In this document: positions 30,689 through 40,261 of the stretch, piece after piece
Position numbering within the stretch: the first letter of the stretch is position 1
Layout of the letters: every line of letters begins with the position of its first letter
Assembly (NCBI GenBank): GCA_004357385.1
Contig: SMWF01000001.1
Location: forward strand, 1 to 64,000
DNA from: Gammaproteobacteria bacterium
GTDB taxonomy: Bacteria; Pseudomonadota; Gammaproteobacteria; Pseudomonadales; Azotimanducaceae
DNA length: 64,000 nucleotides
Reading direction: 5' to 3'
Translations under genes and position numbers: made by a program
Notes under the pieces: model-generated
What the model was told of the DNA's origin: nothing
Databases searched by the model: none
What the model saw: the letters and a program-made list of their open reading frames with translations, nothing else

Positions 30689-31308
30689 TACACGTCGAAC
30701 CGAACCACCCGGCCACGCAATGCAAAGGTGGGCGACCCGAGGTCGGGATCCAGGCGCCGCCGCTTGATCACGACCCGGCGGCGCGCACACCGCCGTGCCT
30801 GAGTGACCAGCTCGGTGAGTAATTCGTCTTCCCAGCCGAGCAGGTCGGCAAGGTAACGGGCTCGCTTGTTGGGCAGCGCGGTCTTGGCCCGCCGCGGGAA
30901 CATCGGGTCGAGGTAAACAACATCATAGCGGTCGGGGCCGCGCAGCACGTCGCGCGCGTCCGCCTGGAGCAGCTTGATGTCGCCCCGGGCCAGCGCGGCC
31001 GAGCCGAGCCGATGGGTTCCGTCCTCGAGCAGTGCATACACCATCGGGTGCCGCTCACACAGGGTCACAGAACAACCCAGGGCACTGAGCGTCAGTCCGT
31101 CCAGACCAAATCCCGCGGTAGCGTCGAGCACCGAAACGCCAGGTCCCGCGGCACAGGCGCGCGCCAGAAGCAGGCGCTTGCCCTGCCGCAGACGGCGCCG
31201 CAGATCGTGCTCGGAAAGCCTGACCCCACCCCTCTCTCCAGACTTATGAAGTTGCAGTCCGGAGGTCTTCCGCTCGAGATGGAAGCGCCCCGACTTATCC
31301 TCAGTCAT
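30673..31308 (-). CDS. rsmJ: 16S rRNA (guanine1516-N2)-methyltransferase RsmJ
   Basis: SAM-dependent methylation of G1516 in 16S rRNA. The start is ATG at 31308, overlapping the tsaB stop by 8 bp; upstream codons to 31443 are antisense noise. It has 211 residues, slightly short of E. coli (250). Seen: the SAM motif SVLDATAGFGLDGLTLSALGC, the acidic motif CERHPMVYALLEDG, and the catalytic YLDPMFPRRAKTAL, which is diagnostic of RsmJ, ending VVRFDVYQATL. It converges on plsB with a 16-bp 3' overlap. Confidence 0.9.
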   Translation of the reverse strand: MTEDKSGRFHLERKTSGLQLHKSGERGGVRLSEHDLRRRLRQGKRLLLARACAAGPGVSVLDATAGFGLDGLTLSALGCSVTLCERHPMVYALLEDGTHRLGSAALARGDIKLLQADARDVLRGPDRYDVVYLDPMFPRRAKTALPNKRARYLADLLGWEDELLTELVTQARRCARRRVVIKRRRLDPDLGSPTFALRGRVVRFDVYQATL

Positions 31309-31993
31309 GGGTCTTGCGCCAGGGCAGTTGTGTCTGCAGATAGACCGGTAACGCGTATTCGGCGGACACTCCCTCTCCCTCCATCCACCGCGGCAGTGCC
31401 ATCTCGAGCAGCGCGCCGGCATGCGGGTAGGCATCCACGGCATCTTCGAGACCCACGCGGGTACAGCCCGGCAGCCCGCTCAGAACATCCGAGGCACCCA
31501 CAAGAACCCAGTCCGGACCCGCCGCATCGGGAAGCTGAAAGTCTTCCTCCCGGACCCGTACGTCGGGTTGAGATTCCACCGGGCCACCCGCGCCGTCGGC
31601 CGCGGCATACGCGCCCACGTACAGCTCCCCCTGGCGGGCTCGCAGCACACAGACGTACCCGCCCGCCTGTGGTCGCAATCGTGCCGCGCTGGCGGCGATC
31701 GTCTGCAAGGTTGATACGGAAATCACACGCAACCCCCGTGCCAGGGCAAGCCCCTGGACCACGCCAGCGGCAATCCGCAGGCCCGTGAACGATCCCGGAC
31801 CGCGGCCAAAGGCCAGTGCGTCGAGGTCTGCTAGCTGGATGTCCAGTCGCCGCACCAGCCCGTCGATGCATTCCAGAACCAACGCATTGTGCTGCCTCGG
31901 TACGATCCGATGATCCTCCTCGACGCGGCCGTCGACGCTGATTGCCACCGAGCATGCGTCGGTGGAGGTTTCGATGCCCAGCAGAACAGCCAT
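31301..31993 (-). CDS. tsaB: tRNA threonylcarbamoyladenosine biosynthesis protein TsaB
   Basis: Inactive Kae1-like partner that scaffolds TsaD and TsaE in t6A37 modification of ANN-decoding tRNAs. The start is ATG at 31993 (MAVLLGIETSTDACSVAI); the open frame to 32266 is antisense of moeA. It has 230 residues, as in E. coli (231). The signature LDALAFGRGPGSFTGLRIAAG is clear. It is divergent from moeA and overlaps rsmJ. Confidence 0.95.
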   Translation of the reverse strand: MAVLLGIETSTDACSVAISVDGRVEEDHRIVPRQHNALVLECIDGLVRRLDIQLADLDALAFGRGPGSFTGLRIAAGVVQGLALARGLRVISVSTLQTIAASAARLRPQAGGYVCVLRARQGELYVGAYAAADGAGGPVESQPDVRVREEDFQLPDAAGPDWVLVGASDVLSGLPGCTRVGLEDAVDAYPHAGALLEMALPRWMEGEGVSAEYALPVYLQTQLPWRKTHD

Positions 31994-32099
31994 GATTCTA
32001 CGATCTCGTTGTCGAACACTGGTAGGGGGCCTTTGAGCGCTTGAATGTAGACCAAACGTTGGCGACCATGGCCCACCACCATGACGAACCCATGATACC

Positions 32100-33323
32100 G
32101 TGCAACAGCTACTTGATCTCGACACCGCACTGGCCTTGCTGCTGGATCGCCTCGAGCCACCGCGCACCGACAGCGAAACAGTTGCCTTGCACGCCACCCG
32201 CAACCGCGTCACCGCGGTCGACGTGGCGGCGCCCGTTAGCCTGCCGCCGTTTACCTCATCGGCCATGGACGGCTATGCCGTGCGCACGGCGGACTTCTCG
32301 GGCGACCCACCGCACCCGCTCGACGTTCAGGGCGCGAGTCTGGCCGGAGCGCCCGCCAAGCAATCGCTATCGCCAAACAGCGCCGTGCGCATCTTCACTG
32401 GCGCTGCGGTACCCGAAGGGGCCGACGCCATCATCCTGCAAGAGGATACCTACACCGAGACGAACCGGCTGTTCACGACCCAGACACCGGCGCCGGGCCA
32501 GCATATTCGCGCGATCGGTAACGATGTCCACGAGGGCGAATTGTTGATTCCACGCGGCGAGCCACTCGGACCGTTTCAGCAAGCCTGGTTGAGCGCGTGC
32601 GGCATCCAGGAGTTGGCCGTCGTTCCCAAGCTGCGCGTCAGCATCTTCGCGACCGGCGACGAATTGGTTGAGCCAGGCCGGCCGCTCGCATACGGCCAGA
32701 TCTACGAGTCCAATCGACACGTGCTCGCCGAGTTGATGTTCGACCTGCCGGTTGCGATCCAGGACCTGGGCATACTCCCCGACGATCCGGATACGCTGCG
32801 CACCGCCCTGGGCGCGGCGGCCCAACGCAGTGACGTAATTCTGACATCCGGCGGCGTTTCGGTGGGCGACGCGGATCACGTCAAAGCGGTCGTTGAATCA
32901 ATCGGCCAGCTGGAATTCTGGAAGCTTGCGCTGAAGCCTGGGAAACCCATAGCCTATGGAAGTATCGGCGATGCCGCATTCTTCGGTCTGCCCGGCAACC
33001 CGGTCTCGACGATCGTCACCTTTCTGTTGATCGTAAAACCCGCACTGCAAGCACTGTCGGGAATGCACCCCCAACCCATACTACGGCTTGCTGCCCGCCT
33101 GCAGTCCCCCATCCACCACTCGGCAGGGCGCGCCGAGTATCAACGTGGAGTTCTGGCGCTGCACCGTGACGGTGCCACGGTGACCAGCACCGGCGACCAG
33201 GGATCGAATCGACTGGGCAGCTTCCGCAACGCAAACTGCCTCATCGAGGTCCCCAAGACTGAAGGTGACCTGAGTCCCGGTGCGTCCGTTCAGGTACTGC
33301 CCTTCTTCGGCTTGCTGAACTAA
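32100..33323 (+). CDS. moeA: molybdopterin molybdotransferase MoeA
   Basis: Inserts molybdate into adenylated molybdopterin. It has 407 residues from GTG. FTSSAMDGYAVR, RIFTGAAVPEGADAIILQEDT, GDELVEPGRPLAYGQIYESN, the SGGVSVGDADHVK catalytic loop and FFGLPGNPVST are all MoeA signatures. It stands alone between the divergent tsaB and the convergent histone-like gene; no other molybdenum cofactor gene is in the window. Confidence 0.96.
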   Translation: MQQLLDLDTALALLLDRLEPPRTDSETVALHATRNRVTAVDVAAPVSLPPFTSSAMDGYAVRTADFSGDPPHPLDVQGASLAGAPAKQSLSPNSAVRIFTGAAVPEGADAIILQEDTYTETNRLFTTQTPAPGQHIRAIGNDVHEGELLIPRGEPLGPFQQAWLSACGIQELAVVPKLRVSIFATGDELVEPGRPLAYGQIYESNRHVLAELMFDLPVAIQDLGILPDDPDTLRTALGAAAQRSDVILTSGGVSVGDADHVKAVVESIGQLEFWKLALKPGKPIAYGSIGDAAFFGLPGNPVSTIVTFLLIVKPALQALSGMHPQPILRLAARLQSPIHHSAGRAEYQRGVLALHRDGATVTSTGDQGSNRLGSFRNANCLIEVPKTEGDLSPGASVQVLPFFGLLN

Positions 33324-33387
33324 CGAACACACACGATCGCTCGCTTCGCGCGGAGCTTACCCCCACCACCACATCCGTCAGGGGGTA

Positions 33388-34356
33388 TCAGCTCTTGCGA
33401 GCCTTGCGGCCAGCCTTACGGCGACGCTTCGGCTTTGCCTTCGCTTTGCGCGCCGCAACTCGTTCCGCGGCCGCGCGCGCCACTGCGTGCGCCTTTTCGT
33501 CGGCTCTGATCTTGGCCAATGCGATGCGTGTCCGTTGTTTCGCACGGGTCGCTTCCGCCTTTACCTGTGCAACACGCTTAGATGCCGCCAGTCGCTCCAT
33601 AGCGGCTTCGACTCTTCCTTCGATAGCCGCGATTCCGGCCGAATTCTGAGCGTCGAGCACCGATTTGATCGAGGCGATACGCGCCTTCAACTGCTCGTTT
33701 TCCTGCGCGGATCCTAACTGGGAACTGGTCGAACGTACCTGCGTCCGAATCGTGGTCAGCCGGGCATTGATGCGTTTTACCGCCACCCCAGCCCGCTTCG
33801 CGGCATTCCTGTCCAGCGCCTTTTTGCTTCGGAGCGCCTTGTTGCGCGCGATGCGTGCAGTACGCTGGGCGGATTTCAATATTTTGCGTTCCGCTTTCAG
33901 GCGAGCGCCGACCTTGGTCGCTGCTTCTTGAGCACGTTGCAATGCGGAAACCGCGGCCTGCTTAGCGGCCGCCTTGCGTACAGCAGCCGACGCTCTCCTG
34001 ACCTTTCTTTTAGCTGGCGTTCTCTTAGCAGGCGCTTTCTTAGCAGCAGCTTTCTTGGCAGCAGCTTTCTTGGCAGCAGCTTTCTTAGCAGCAGCTTTCT
34101 TAGCAGCAGCTTTCTTAGCAGGGGTTTTCTTGGCGGCAGCTTTCTTAGCAGGGGTTTTCTTGGCGGCAGCTTTCTTGGCAGGGTTTTTTCGTAGAGGCTT
34201 TTTCGCAGCTCGTTTCTTTGCGACCGCCTTCGCAGTTGTTCTTTTTGCAGGTGACTTTTCAACCGCCGCTCGTTTCGCAGGTGATTTCTTTACGGTCTTC
34301 TTCGCAACTTTCTTTACCGCCGCTTTCTTTACTGCCGCTTTCTTCGCTCTGGCCAT
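33388..34356 (-). CDS. Lys/Ala-rich histone H1-like (AlgP-like) repeat protein
   Basis: The 322-residue, very basic protein starts at ATG 34356 behind GAGGAG; the extra upstream codons lack support. Residues 2-60 are Lys/Ala-rich, then come about 11 pentapeptides of the type AAAKK and TPAKK, then an Ala/Arg/Lys helical middle and C-terminus ending [15 protein letters not shown]. The composition resembles eukaryotic H1 tails and Pseudomonas AlgP (AlgR3), which are thought to bind DNA. It lies 171 bp after adk; an adk-end hairpin lies in the gap. Function is inferred from composition only. Confidence 0.8.
   Translation of the reverse strand: MARAKKAAVKKAAVKKVAKKTVKKSPAKRAAVEKSPAKRTTAKAVAKKRAAKKPLRKNPAKKAAAKKTPAKKAAAKKTPAKKAAAKKAAAKKAAAKKAAAKKAAAKKAPAKRTPAKRKVRRASAAVRKAAAKQAAVSALQRAQEAATKVGARLKAERKILKSAQRTARIARNKALRSKKALDRNAAKRAGVAVKRINARLTTIRTQVRSTSSQLGSAQENEQLKARIASIKSVLDAQNSAGIAAIEGRVEAAMERLAASKRVAQVKAEATRAKQRTRIALAKIRADEKAHAVARAAAERVAARKAKAKPKRRRKAGRKARKS
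34021..34185. repeat. 15-bp tandem repeats (11 units) in the histone-like gene
   Basis: Eleven 15-bp units of the type TTTCTTAGCAGCAGC run without interruption on the plus strand. They encode pentapeptides of two Lys plus Ala/Thr/Pro. Variants (GGGGT or GGCAGC endings) alternate. The multiple-of-three unit makes copy-number change frame-neutral. Confidence 0.92.
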
Positions 34357-34481
34357 ACCGGTCTCCTCAGCAAACGTGTTTAATGAGTTGGGCTCGGTTC
34401 CGATGATATTTGATCTCCACACAAATACCAGCCCAATTCGCGTCACGAAATTGAAACTTTTTAGACGTCACACGAATACTT

Positions 34482-34511
34482 GAGCGGCGTATCAGCGTGT
34501 AGCTGCCGCTC
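34482..34511 (-). terminator. hairpin downstream of adk
   Basis: GAGCGGC (34482-34488) and its complement GCCGCTC (34505-34511) enclose a loop that can add CAGC/GCTG pairs. It begins 16 bp after the adk stop on the minus strand. No clear T-run follows, so it may only attenuate reading into the histone-like gene. Confidence 0.4.
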
Positions 34512-34527
34512 GATCTAATCGTTGGGG

Positions 34528-35175
34528 TCAGGACGCCAGTGCATTCATTACTGCGGCGCGAATCACTTCGACGTCACCCAGGCCGTTGACTTCATGATAC
34601 TTGACCGGGTTGCTGTGCGACCCCTGTCGGTAGAACTCGACCAGCGGATAGGTCTGGGAGTGGTACACGACAAGTCGTTGTCTAACGGTCTCCTCCTTGT
34701 CGTCCTCGCGTTGGACCAGTACGTCACCGGACTCATCATCGATCTCCGCCTGGCGGGGCGGATTGAACACCACGTGGTAGACGCGGCCAGACGCTTCGTG
34801 AACCCTGCGCCCGCTCAAGCGTCGGACGATCTCCTCGTCAGGCACGGCGATTTCGAGCACGCAATCGAGGTCGATCTCGGCTTCCGCAAGCGACCGCGCT
34901 TGCACGATGGTCCGCGGAAAACCATCAAACAGAAATCCGTTCGCGCAGTCCGGCTGAGCGATTCGTTCCTTTACCAGTGTGATGATGATGTCATCTGATA
35001 CAAGGTCACCGCTGTCCATGACCTGTTTTACCCGGGAACCCAGTAATGTCTCGGCACGCACGGCGGCTCGCAGCATACCCCCCGTTGAGATCTGCGGTAT
35101 CTGATACTCATCGCAGATGAACTGCGCCTGGGTCCCTTTCCCTGCACCGGGCGGACCCAGCAGAATTACTCGCAT
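34528..35175 (-). CDS. adk: adenylate kinase
   Basis: Interconverts AMP + ATP and 2 ADP. It has 215 residues, the long-LID form. The P-loop GPPGAGKGT is at residues 7-15; FDGFPRT and the [22 protein letters not shown] follow. The LID lacks the four zinc cysteines, as in other gammaproteobacteria. It lies 35 bp after relA on the same strand, an unusual pairing of two nucleotide-pool genes. Confidence 0.97.
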   Translation of the reverse strand: MRVILLGPPGAGKGTQAQFICDEYQIPQISTGGMLRAAVRAETLLGSRVKQVMDSGDLVSDDIIITLVKERIAQPDCANGFLFDGFPRTIVQARSLAEAEIDLDCVLEIAVPDEEIVRRLSGRRVHEASGRVYHVVFNPPRQAEIDDESGDVLVQREDDKEETVRQRLVVYHSQTYPLVEFYRQGSHSNPVKYHEVNGLGDVEVIRAAVMNALAS

Positions 35176-35210
35176 TCGACAGCTCCTGACTCGTAACGAA
35201 TTAAAAAAAA

Positions 35211-37214
35211 CTAACCAATGCGCCGCGCTTCGATGATTCCCGCCACTTGGCGCACTCTATCCACGATTCGCGCGAGCCCCGGCAGCCCATCGGTTTCCAG
35301 ATCAAAAGCGATGCACGCCGTGTTGCCGGCCGGATCCGATGTCGCCTCCATCGATCCCATCGACACATGATCGGCGAGCAGCACGGCGGTGATGTCGTGC
35401 AGCAGGCCTGCGCGATCGTGGCCTCGTATTTCCAAACGGAATTTGCGTTTGGTGAGCGCCCCACGGCGGCTGGCATCTTGGACGATCGACGGTCCGCTCG
35501 CCAACAGATCGAGCTGCCCTGCGGGTAGTTCATCGAGCACCGCGACGACATCAAACACGCTCCGCTCGCCAACGCCCAGGTCATAGTAAAGGTCGCTTGC
35601 ATCGCTGTATCCCAGGCGTTCGGTGACGCGCTGAACATCTGCGCGAACGGCGAGGCGTTCCAGTTCGCGTTCCAACAGGTCCCGACCGGCGGCAATGTTC
35701 TGGCTCGCGTCGAGCGCTCTAAACCATCCCCGGACCTTCGCCTTGGCCCGGGCCGACTTCACGAAACCCAGATTCGGATCCAGCCAGTCGCGACTGGGTT
35801 GTTGGTTCTCGGAGGTGATGATCTCGACGCTCTGCCCGGTGGCCAGCGGTGTCGCCAGCGGCACCAGGCTACCGTTCACGCGCGCGCCCAAGCAGTGGTG
35901 GCCGATCTCCGTATGCACACGATAGGCGAAATCCAACGGTGTTGCGCCTGCCGCCAAGTCAACAACGTGGCCGCCGGGGGTGAACACATAGATCCGGTCC
36001 TGCTCGATGTTGGCGCGTAATTCCTCGCCCACCGCTGTATAGCCACCGACCTCTTCATGCCAGTCGAGCACCTGGCGAAGCCAGTCCAGCTTCTCCCCAT
36101 AGGCAACGTCAGCGGGTCGGGGCGGACTCGCGTCCTTGTATGACCAATGCGCGCATACGCCAAGTTCTGCTTCCCGATGCATTTCCTGCGTACGGATCTG
36201 AACCTCGAGGGTGTTGCCATCCGGGCCAATCACCGCAGTGTGGATGGAGCGGTAGCCGTTGTCTTTCGGATTGGCAATGTAATCGTCAAACTCGCTGGGG
36301 ATGTGCCGCCAGTTCGTGTGAATGACACCCAGCGCCGCATAGCAGGCACGAGTGTTGTCAACCAGCACGCGGACAGCTCGCACATCGTAGATCTCTGCAA
36401 AATCCACGTTCTTCGTGTGCATCTTTCGCCAGATGCTGTAAATATGCTTGGCACGCCCCACCACGTTGGCCTCGATTCCTTCAGCGGCCAGCGCGCGCGC
36501 TAACGACTGTTCAATGGCGTCGATCTGGCGTTCACGTTCGACTCTACGACCGTCGAATTTGCGGGCGACTTCCCGGTAGGCGTCCGGTTCGAGATAGCGA
36601 AATGCAAGATCGTCGAGTTCCCACTTCAATCGCCAGATGCCCAATCGGTTGGCCAAGGGCGAAAACACGTCCAATACCTCACGAGCCAGGCGCTGCTGGT
36701 GCGGTGGCGGCATAAGCTTGGCGCGGCGTAGCGCAATGATGCGTTCGGCAAGTTTTACGATTGCGACGCGCACATCGTCGATCAGCGCGACCAGCATCTT
36801 GCGGACGTTGTCTACCTGATCCCGCGATTCCGTACTCAACAGTGGCGTGTTGGAAAGCTCGAGCAAACTGACGGACGCCATTCGCTCGACCTCTGCGACC
36901 AGTTCCGCCGACCCGTCACCGATGGCCTGCGCGAGGGCCTCGTACGTGGCGTGTCTGCCTCGAAAACAGCGATAGGTAATGCCCGCGCAGACCGCATCCG
37001 TATCGAGATCGAGGTCCACGAGCAGGTGGGCAAACTCGAGACCAATCGCCAGCAGTGACTGGTCTTGCTGTGGCAGCGCTTCGACGAATCGGCACGCCGC
37101 GTTCAATCGATCCGGATCGAGCCTGGAACTTCGGCCAACGAGCCGGCGTATACACGCCGGTACATCGAAGCGTCCATCCGCTGCCCTCGCAAGGTCTTCG
37201 TTGATTTTGACCAT
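35211..37214 (-). CDS. relA: GTP pyrophosphokinase RelA (p)ppGpp synthetase
   Basis: Makes the alarmone (p)ppGpp on stalled ribosomes. It has 667 residues. The hydrolase HD motif is missing from the N-terminal half ([12 protein letters not shown] where HDxxED is expected), which marks RelA rather than SpoT. The synthetase domain has [34 protein letters not shown] and [28 protein letters not shown] ([24 protein letters not shown]) and a C-terminal ACT domain ([21 protein letters not shown]) follow. It lies 49 bp after rlmD, the same neighbour as in P. aeruginosa. Confidence 0.95.
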   Translation of the reverse strand: MVKINEDLARAADGRFDVPACIRRLVGRSSRLDPDRLNAACRFVEALPQQDQSLLAIGLEFAHLLVDLDLDTDAVCAGITYRCFRGRHATYEALAQAIGDGSAELVAEVERMASVSLLELSNTPLLSTESRDQVDNVRKMLVALIDDVRVAIVKLAERIIALRRAKLMPPPHQQRLAREVLDVFSPLANRLGIWRLKWELDDLAFRYLEPDAYREVARKFDGRRVERERQIDAIEQSLARALAAEGIEANVVGRAKHIYSIWRKMHTKNVDFAEIYDVRAVRVLVDNTRACYAALGVIHTNWRHIPSEFDDYIANPKDNGYRSIHTAVIGPDGNTLEVQIRTQEMHREAELGVCAHWSYKDASPPRPADVAYGEKLDWLRQVLDWHEEVGGYTAVGEELRANIEQDRIYVFTPGGHVVDLAAGATPLDFAYRVHTEIGHHCLGARVNGSLVPLATPLATGQSVEIITSENQQPSRDWLDPNLGFVKSARAKAKVRGWFRALDASQNIAAGRDLLERELERLAVRADVQRVTERLGYSDASDLYYDLGVGERSVFDVVAVLDELPAGQLDLLASGPSIVQDASRRGALTKRKFRLEIRGHDRAGLLHDITAVLLADHVSMGSMEATSDPAGNTACIAFDLETDGLPGLARIVDRVRQVAGIIEARRIG

Positions 37215-37263
37215 GTACTACCGTTGCAACGAATTGAACCGAGGCGCACAACGCCCGCGAAGA

Positions 37264-38643
37264 TCAGCGCCGCTCGAACACCGCCAGCGTCTCGACGTGC
37301 GCCGTGTGCGGGAACATATCAAAAAGCCCGAGCCGTTTCAGATCGAACCCTTGCGCCCGCAGGCGTGCAGCGTCTGCGGCGAAGCTTTCCGGATGGCACG
37401 AGACATAGATTACGCGGCCAACCCGGGGGGCGGTGAGCAATGCGAGTGCGATACCACAGCCACTGCGGGGCGGATCAACGAGCACTTTGTCGAATGGCTC
37501 GCCGAATGGCTCGCCGAATGGCTTGCCGAACGGCTCCTTCGAGGCCGTGCCACGTTGCGCCTGATCGTAGAGATCCGCACCTAGGAACCGCAACCGGTGC
37601 CCGAGACGATTGCGCTTGGCGTTAGCGACGGCCCGGGCGACCATGTGCGCGGAACCGTCAATGCCCACGACCTCTGCACCGTGTCGCGCGATTGGCAACG
37701 TGAAGTTGCCGAGACCGCAAAACAGGTCCAGCACGTGTTCACCCGGAGTGGGTTTGAGCAGCGCCAATGCGGCCGAGACAAGCCGTTGGTTCACGCGTTC
37801 GTTGACCTGGACGAAATCGCCGATCTGAAACGATATGCAAACGCCGAATTCGTCCAGGCGATAACTCAACGCCCGCTCGGGTGCTCCATCGAGACGTACC
37901 AACGTGTCGTACCCTCCGCTCTGCAGAAGTATCTGGATGCCACTGGTTCGCTCGAATGCGCCCAGCAGCTCCAGATCCCGTTGCGATAAGGCGGCAAGAT
38001 GACGTAACGCCAGGCTGGCCCCGTCATCACCTGAAGCGATTTCGATCTGGGGCAGATCCGCACGTGCCGGCATTGCTCCCAGGAGATTCTTCAACTCGGC
38101 AAATAGCGCGCTGAACGGTTCAGCGAGCACCGGACAGGTATCCAGCCGGGCGACCCGACTGCCGAAACTCTCCCGAAACCCGAGCAGGAATTCCTGCTTG
38201 TCGGCAAGGTATCGACCGCCAAGCCGTGCCTTGCGCCGGTAATGCAGCCGCGGACCGTAAACCGGCGCCGCGATCCGTTCCGGTTGCACACCGTGCGCTT
38301 GCAGGGCCTTCAAGACCAAACGCTGCTTGTGGTCCAACTGAGCCGCCGCATCCAGTTGCTGCATCGCACAGCCACCACAGCGAAGAAACGCGGAGCACGC
38401 CATCACTGCCCCGCCCGCGGTCGACTCGGGAATGCCCCACCATATGCCTTTGCGCCGCTTGATGATCCGGACAACGACGCGTTCGCCGGGCAACGCCCCT
38501 TTGACGCGCACCTGGCGCCCTTCGGCCGTTCCTTCAGCAAAACCATCTTCCGCCATATCGACGATATCCACATCGACGATCTTCGGTGCCTTTTTGGGCG
38601 CCTTCCCAGGTGAGTGGAGGCGCCGATTAACCGGCTGGTTCAT
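37264..38643 (-). CDS. rlmD: 23S rRNA (uracil1939-C5)-methyltransferase RlmD
   Basis: SAM-dependent m5U1939 methylation of 23S rRNA. It has 459 residues versus 433 in E. coli. An N-terminal TRAM domain is followed by the iron-sulphur cysteines (CSAFLRCGGC plus a later CPV), SAM motif VLDLFCGLGNFTLPIARHG, and the catalytic VDPPRSGCG and YVSCHP (nucleophile Cys). Between the SAM region and DPPR there is an inserted PFGKPFGEPFGEPFDK stretch from a 12-bp repeat. The ATG overlaps the recO stop (ATGA). Confidence 0.94.
   Translation of the reverse strand: MNQPVNRRLHSPGKAPKKAPKIVDVDIVDMAEDGFAEGTAEGRQVRVKGALPGERVVVRIIKRRKGIWWGIPESTAGGAVMACSAFLRCGGCAMQQLDAAAQLDHKQRLVLKALQAHGVQPERIAAPVYGPRLHYRRKARLGGRYLADKQEFLLGFRESFGSRVARLDTCPVLAEPFSALFAELKNLLGAMPARADLPQIEIASGDDGASLALRHLAALSQRDLELLGAFERTSGIQILLQSGGYDTLVRLDGAPERALSYRLDEFGVCISFQIGDFVQVNERVNQRLVSAALALLKPTPGEHVLDLFCGLGNFTLPIARHGAEVVGIDGSAHMVARAVANAKRNRLGHRLRFLGADLYDQAQRGTASKEPFGKPFGEPFGEPFDKVLVDPPRSGCGIALALLTAPRVGRVIYVSCHPESFAADAARLRAQGFDLKRLGLFDMFPHTAHVETLAVFERR
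37492..37539. repeat. 12-bp tandem repeat (3 good copies plus 1 degenerate) inside rlmD
   Basis: GAATGGCTCGCC occurs at 37492-37503 and 37504-37515; GAATGGCTTGCC follows at 37516-37527 and a decayed copy ends at 37539. It encodes the tetrapeptide repeat (E/K)PFG in a loop before the DPPR motif. Confidence 0.88.
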
Positions 38644-39374
38644 CGCGATGTGCGAAACAGCGCTCGGCTGTGCAGTGGTCGATCGCCCAGATGCGGCGCG
38701 AGCGCCTCACGCATGATCCGCTTGGCGACGCGTCTGACCTCGGTCTCGTCAAACTCGTCTGCTGCGATCGCGAGCAACACAGCACCACGATAGCCGCTTG
38801 CCGCGTCCTTGCCGGCCGACACTCGCCGAAACCCGAAATCGGGTTCCAGAAAGTACCGTGCCTGCGCAAGTACCGGTTCACCCGTGTCCGCATCCCGATC
38901 GAACACCAGTTCATAACCGCACTCCTTCAACAACAGCCTCTCGAATCGCCGCAACACTATTTCGATCCGGGATTCGATCGGAGTTTCGATCGGTTCCCCA
39001 CCAGCCAGCGCGCTTACGGTGAGCGCATAGCCTCGGAACAGCTGGGTATGCGGATCGTCGGAGCGCAGCAGCCGCAGCATCAGCTCGTTCACGTACAGCC
39101 CGGCGTACAGCGATTTTCCGACCAGCCAGTGGTGTTCAGTGCGTTCAAAGGATGTCAGTGTGCGCAGCTGTCCACGGCCCGCCCAGCTAACCAGCAATCG
39201 CGCGAACGGCATAAGCGTTTCGGCGCCCTTTCGTTTCCGGCCACGCACGCCGCGCGCAACCACGCATACACGACCATGTTCCAACGTCATCAGCTCGGCG
39301 ATGGCACTGGTTTCACGATAAGGCCGAACGTGCAGGACGAACGCGTCCTGACTTACGGCGCGAACACCCGTCAC
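38640..39374 (-). CDS. recO: DNA repair protein RecO
   Basis: Mediator of RecFOR recombination; it displaces SSB and loads RecA with RecR. The start is GTG at 39374, because it overlaps the era stop as GTGA; codons further up to 39437 lie inside era. It has 244 residues (E. coli 242). The N-terminal OB fold (AFVLHVRPYRETSAIAELMTLEHGRVCVVARGVRGRK) is characteristic. pdxJ, which often follows, is replaced by rlmD. Confidence 0.93.
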   Translation of the reverse strand: MTGVRAVSQDAFVLHVRPYRETSAIAELMTLEHGRVCVVARGVRGRKRKGAETLMPFARLLVSWAGRGQLRTLTSFERTEHHWLVGKSLYAGLYVNELMLRLLRSDDPHTQLFRGYALTVSALAGGEPIETPIESRIEIVLRRFERLLLKECGYELVFDRDADTGEPVLAQARYFLEPDFGFRRVSAGKDAASGYRGAVLLAIAADEFDETEVRRVAKRIMREALAPHLGDRPLHSRALFRTSR

Positions 39375-40261
39375 TGGAAGCCCAGACGACGCAGCGAACG
39401 CTCGTCGTTGGTCCAGCCCGACTTTACCTTGACCCACAGTCGGAGCATGACCTTGGTGTCAACGAGCGCTTCGATTTCATGCCTCGCTTCCTGACCGATC
39501 GACTTGAGGCGCGCGCCTTTGCGGCCGATGATGATGACCTTCTGGCCGTCCCGCTCGACGAAGATGTTGGCGTCGATCTCTACCAGCCGATCCGACGATC
39601 GGAAATTCTCGATGACCACGATGATGCGGTGTGGCAGTTCGTCGCCCAGTCGCCGCATCAGTTTCTCGCGAATGATCTCAGACACCATGAAACGTTCGGA
39701 CTTATCCGTGACCTGATCGGCCGGGAACAGGTGCGGCCCTTCGGGGAGTCGCCGGACCACTTCCTGCCAGACTCGATCGAGACCGTCGTTGCGCAGCGCC
39801 GAGATTGGAATGATCTCATCGAACACATTGCGCGCCCCGAGCTTCTCCATCTGTGGCAATAGTTCCGTGCGACCCTTGAGTTGGTCGATCTTGTTGATGG
39901 CGCAGATCTTAGGCGCCCGCGCGCGGGCCACGTGGCTGAGTACCAGGTCGTCTTCGGAGGTCCAACGTGCGCGTTCGACGATCATGACGACGATGTCGAC
40001 ATCCGACAGCACCGACGTTGCCGAACGAACCATGTATCGATTCATCGCGCGCTGTTTCGTTGGATGAATACCCGGAGTATCGACGAAGATCACCTGATCG
40101 CGCTGGTCGGTCATCACCCCAAGCAGGTTGTGACGGGTCGTCTGGGGCTTGCGCGAAGTGATGCTCAGTTTGCGCCCGAGCAGGTGATTCAGTAGCGTCG
40201 ACTTGCCGACGTTGGGGCGCCCGACCAGCGCCACGTAGCCGCAACGAACGGCGTCACTCAC
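39371..40261 (-). CDS. era: GTPase Era
   Basis: Ribosome-assembly GTPase that binds the 3' end of 16S rRNA. It has 296 residues. G1 GRPNVGKST is at residues 14-22, G2 SRKPQTTRH, G3 DTPG and G4 NKID are present. The C-terminal KH domain has the family's VKVKSGWTNDERSLRRLGF ending. It is coupled to rnc upstream (4-bp overlap) and to recO downstream. Confidence 0.98.
   Translation of the reverse strand: MSDAVRCGYVALVGRPNVGKSTLLNHLLGRKLSITSRKPQTTRHNLLGVMTDQRDQVIFVDTPGIHPTKQRAMNRYMVRSATSVLSDVDIVVMIVERARWTSEDDLVLSHVARARAPKICAINKIDQLKGRTELLPQMEKLGARNVFDEIIPISALRNDGLDRVWQEVVRRLPEGPHLFPADQVTDKSERFMVSEIIREKLMRRLGDELPHRIIVVIENFRSSDRLVEIDANIFVERDGQKVIIIGRKGARLKSIGQEARHEIEALVDTKVMLRLWVKVKSGWTNDERSLRRLGFQ

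Noticed and set aside
34021-34185. Short regular repeats considered as a CRISPR array
   Set aside because: Units are 15 bp, contiguous and without unique spacers, and lie inside a coding frame.
33974-34483. A hydrophobic repeat frame (FLAAA units) on the plus strand that resembles a membrane protein
   Set aside because: It is only the complement of the Lys/Ala codon repeats of the histone-like gene, which has a Shine-Dalgarno and a sensible composition.
35211-37214. Assignment of the alarmone synthetase as SpoT
   Set aside because: The HD hydrolase motif is absent from the N-terminal domain, and rlmD is the neighbour typical of relA.
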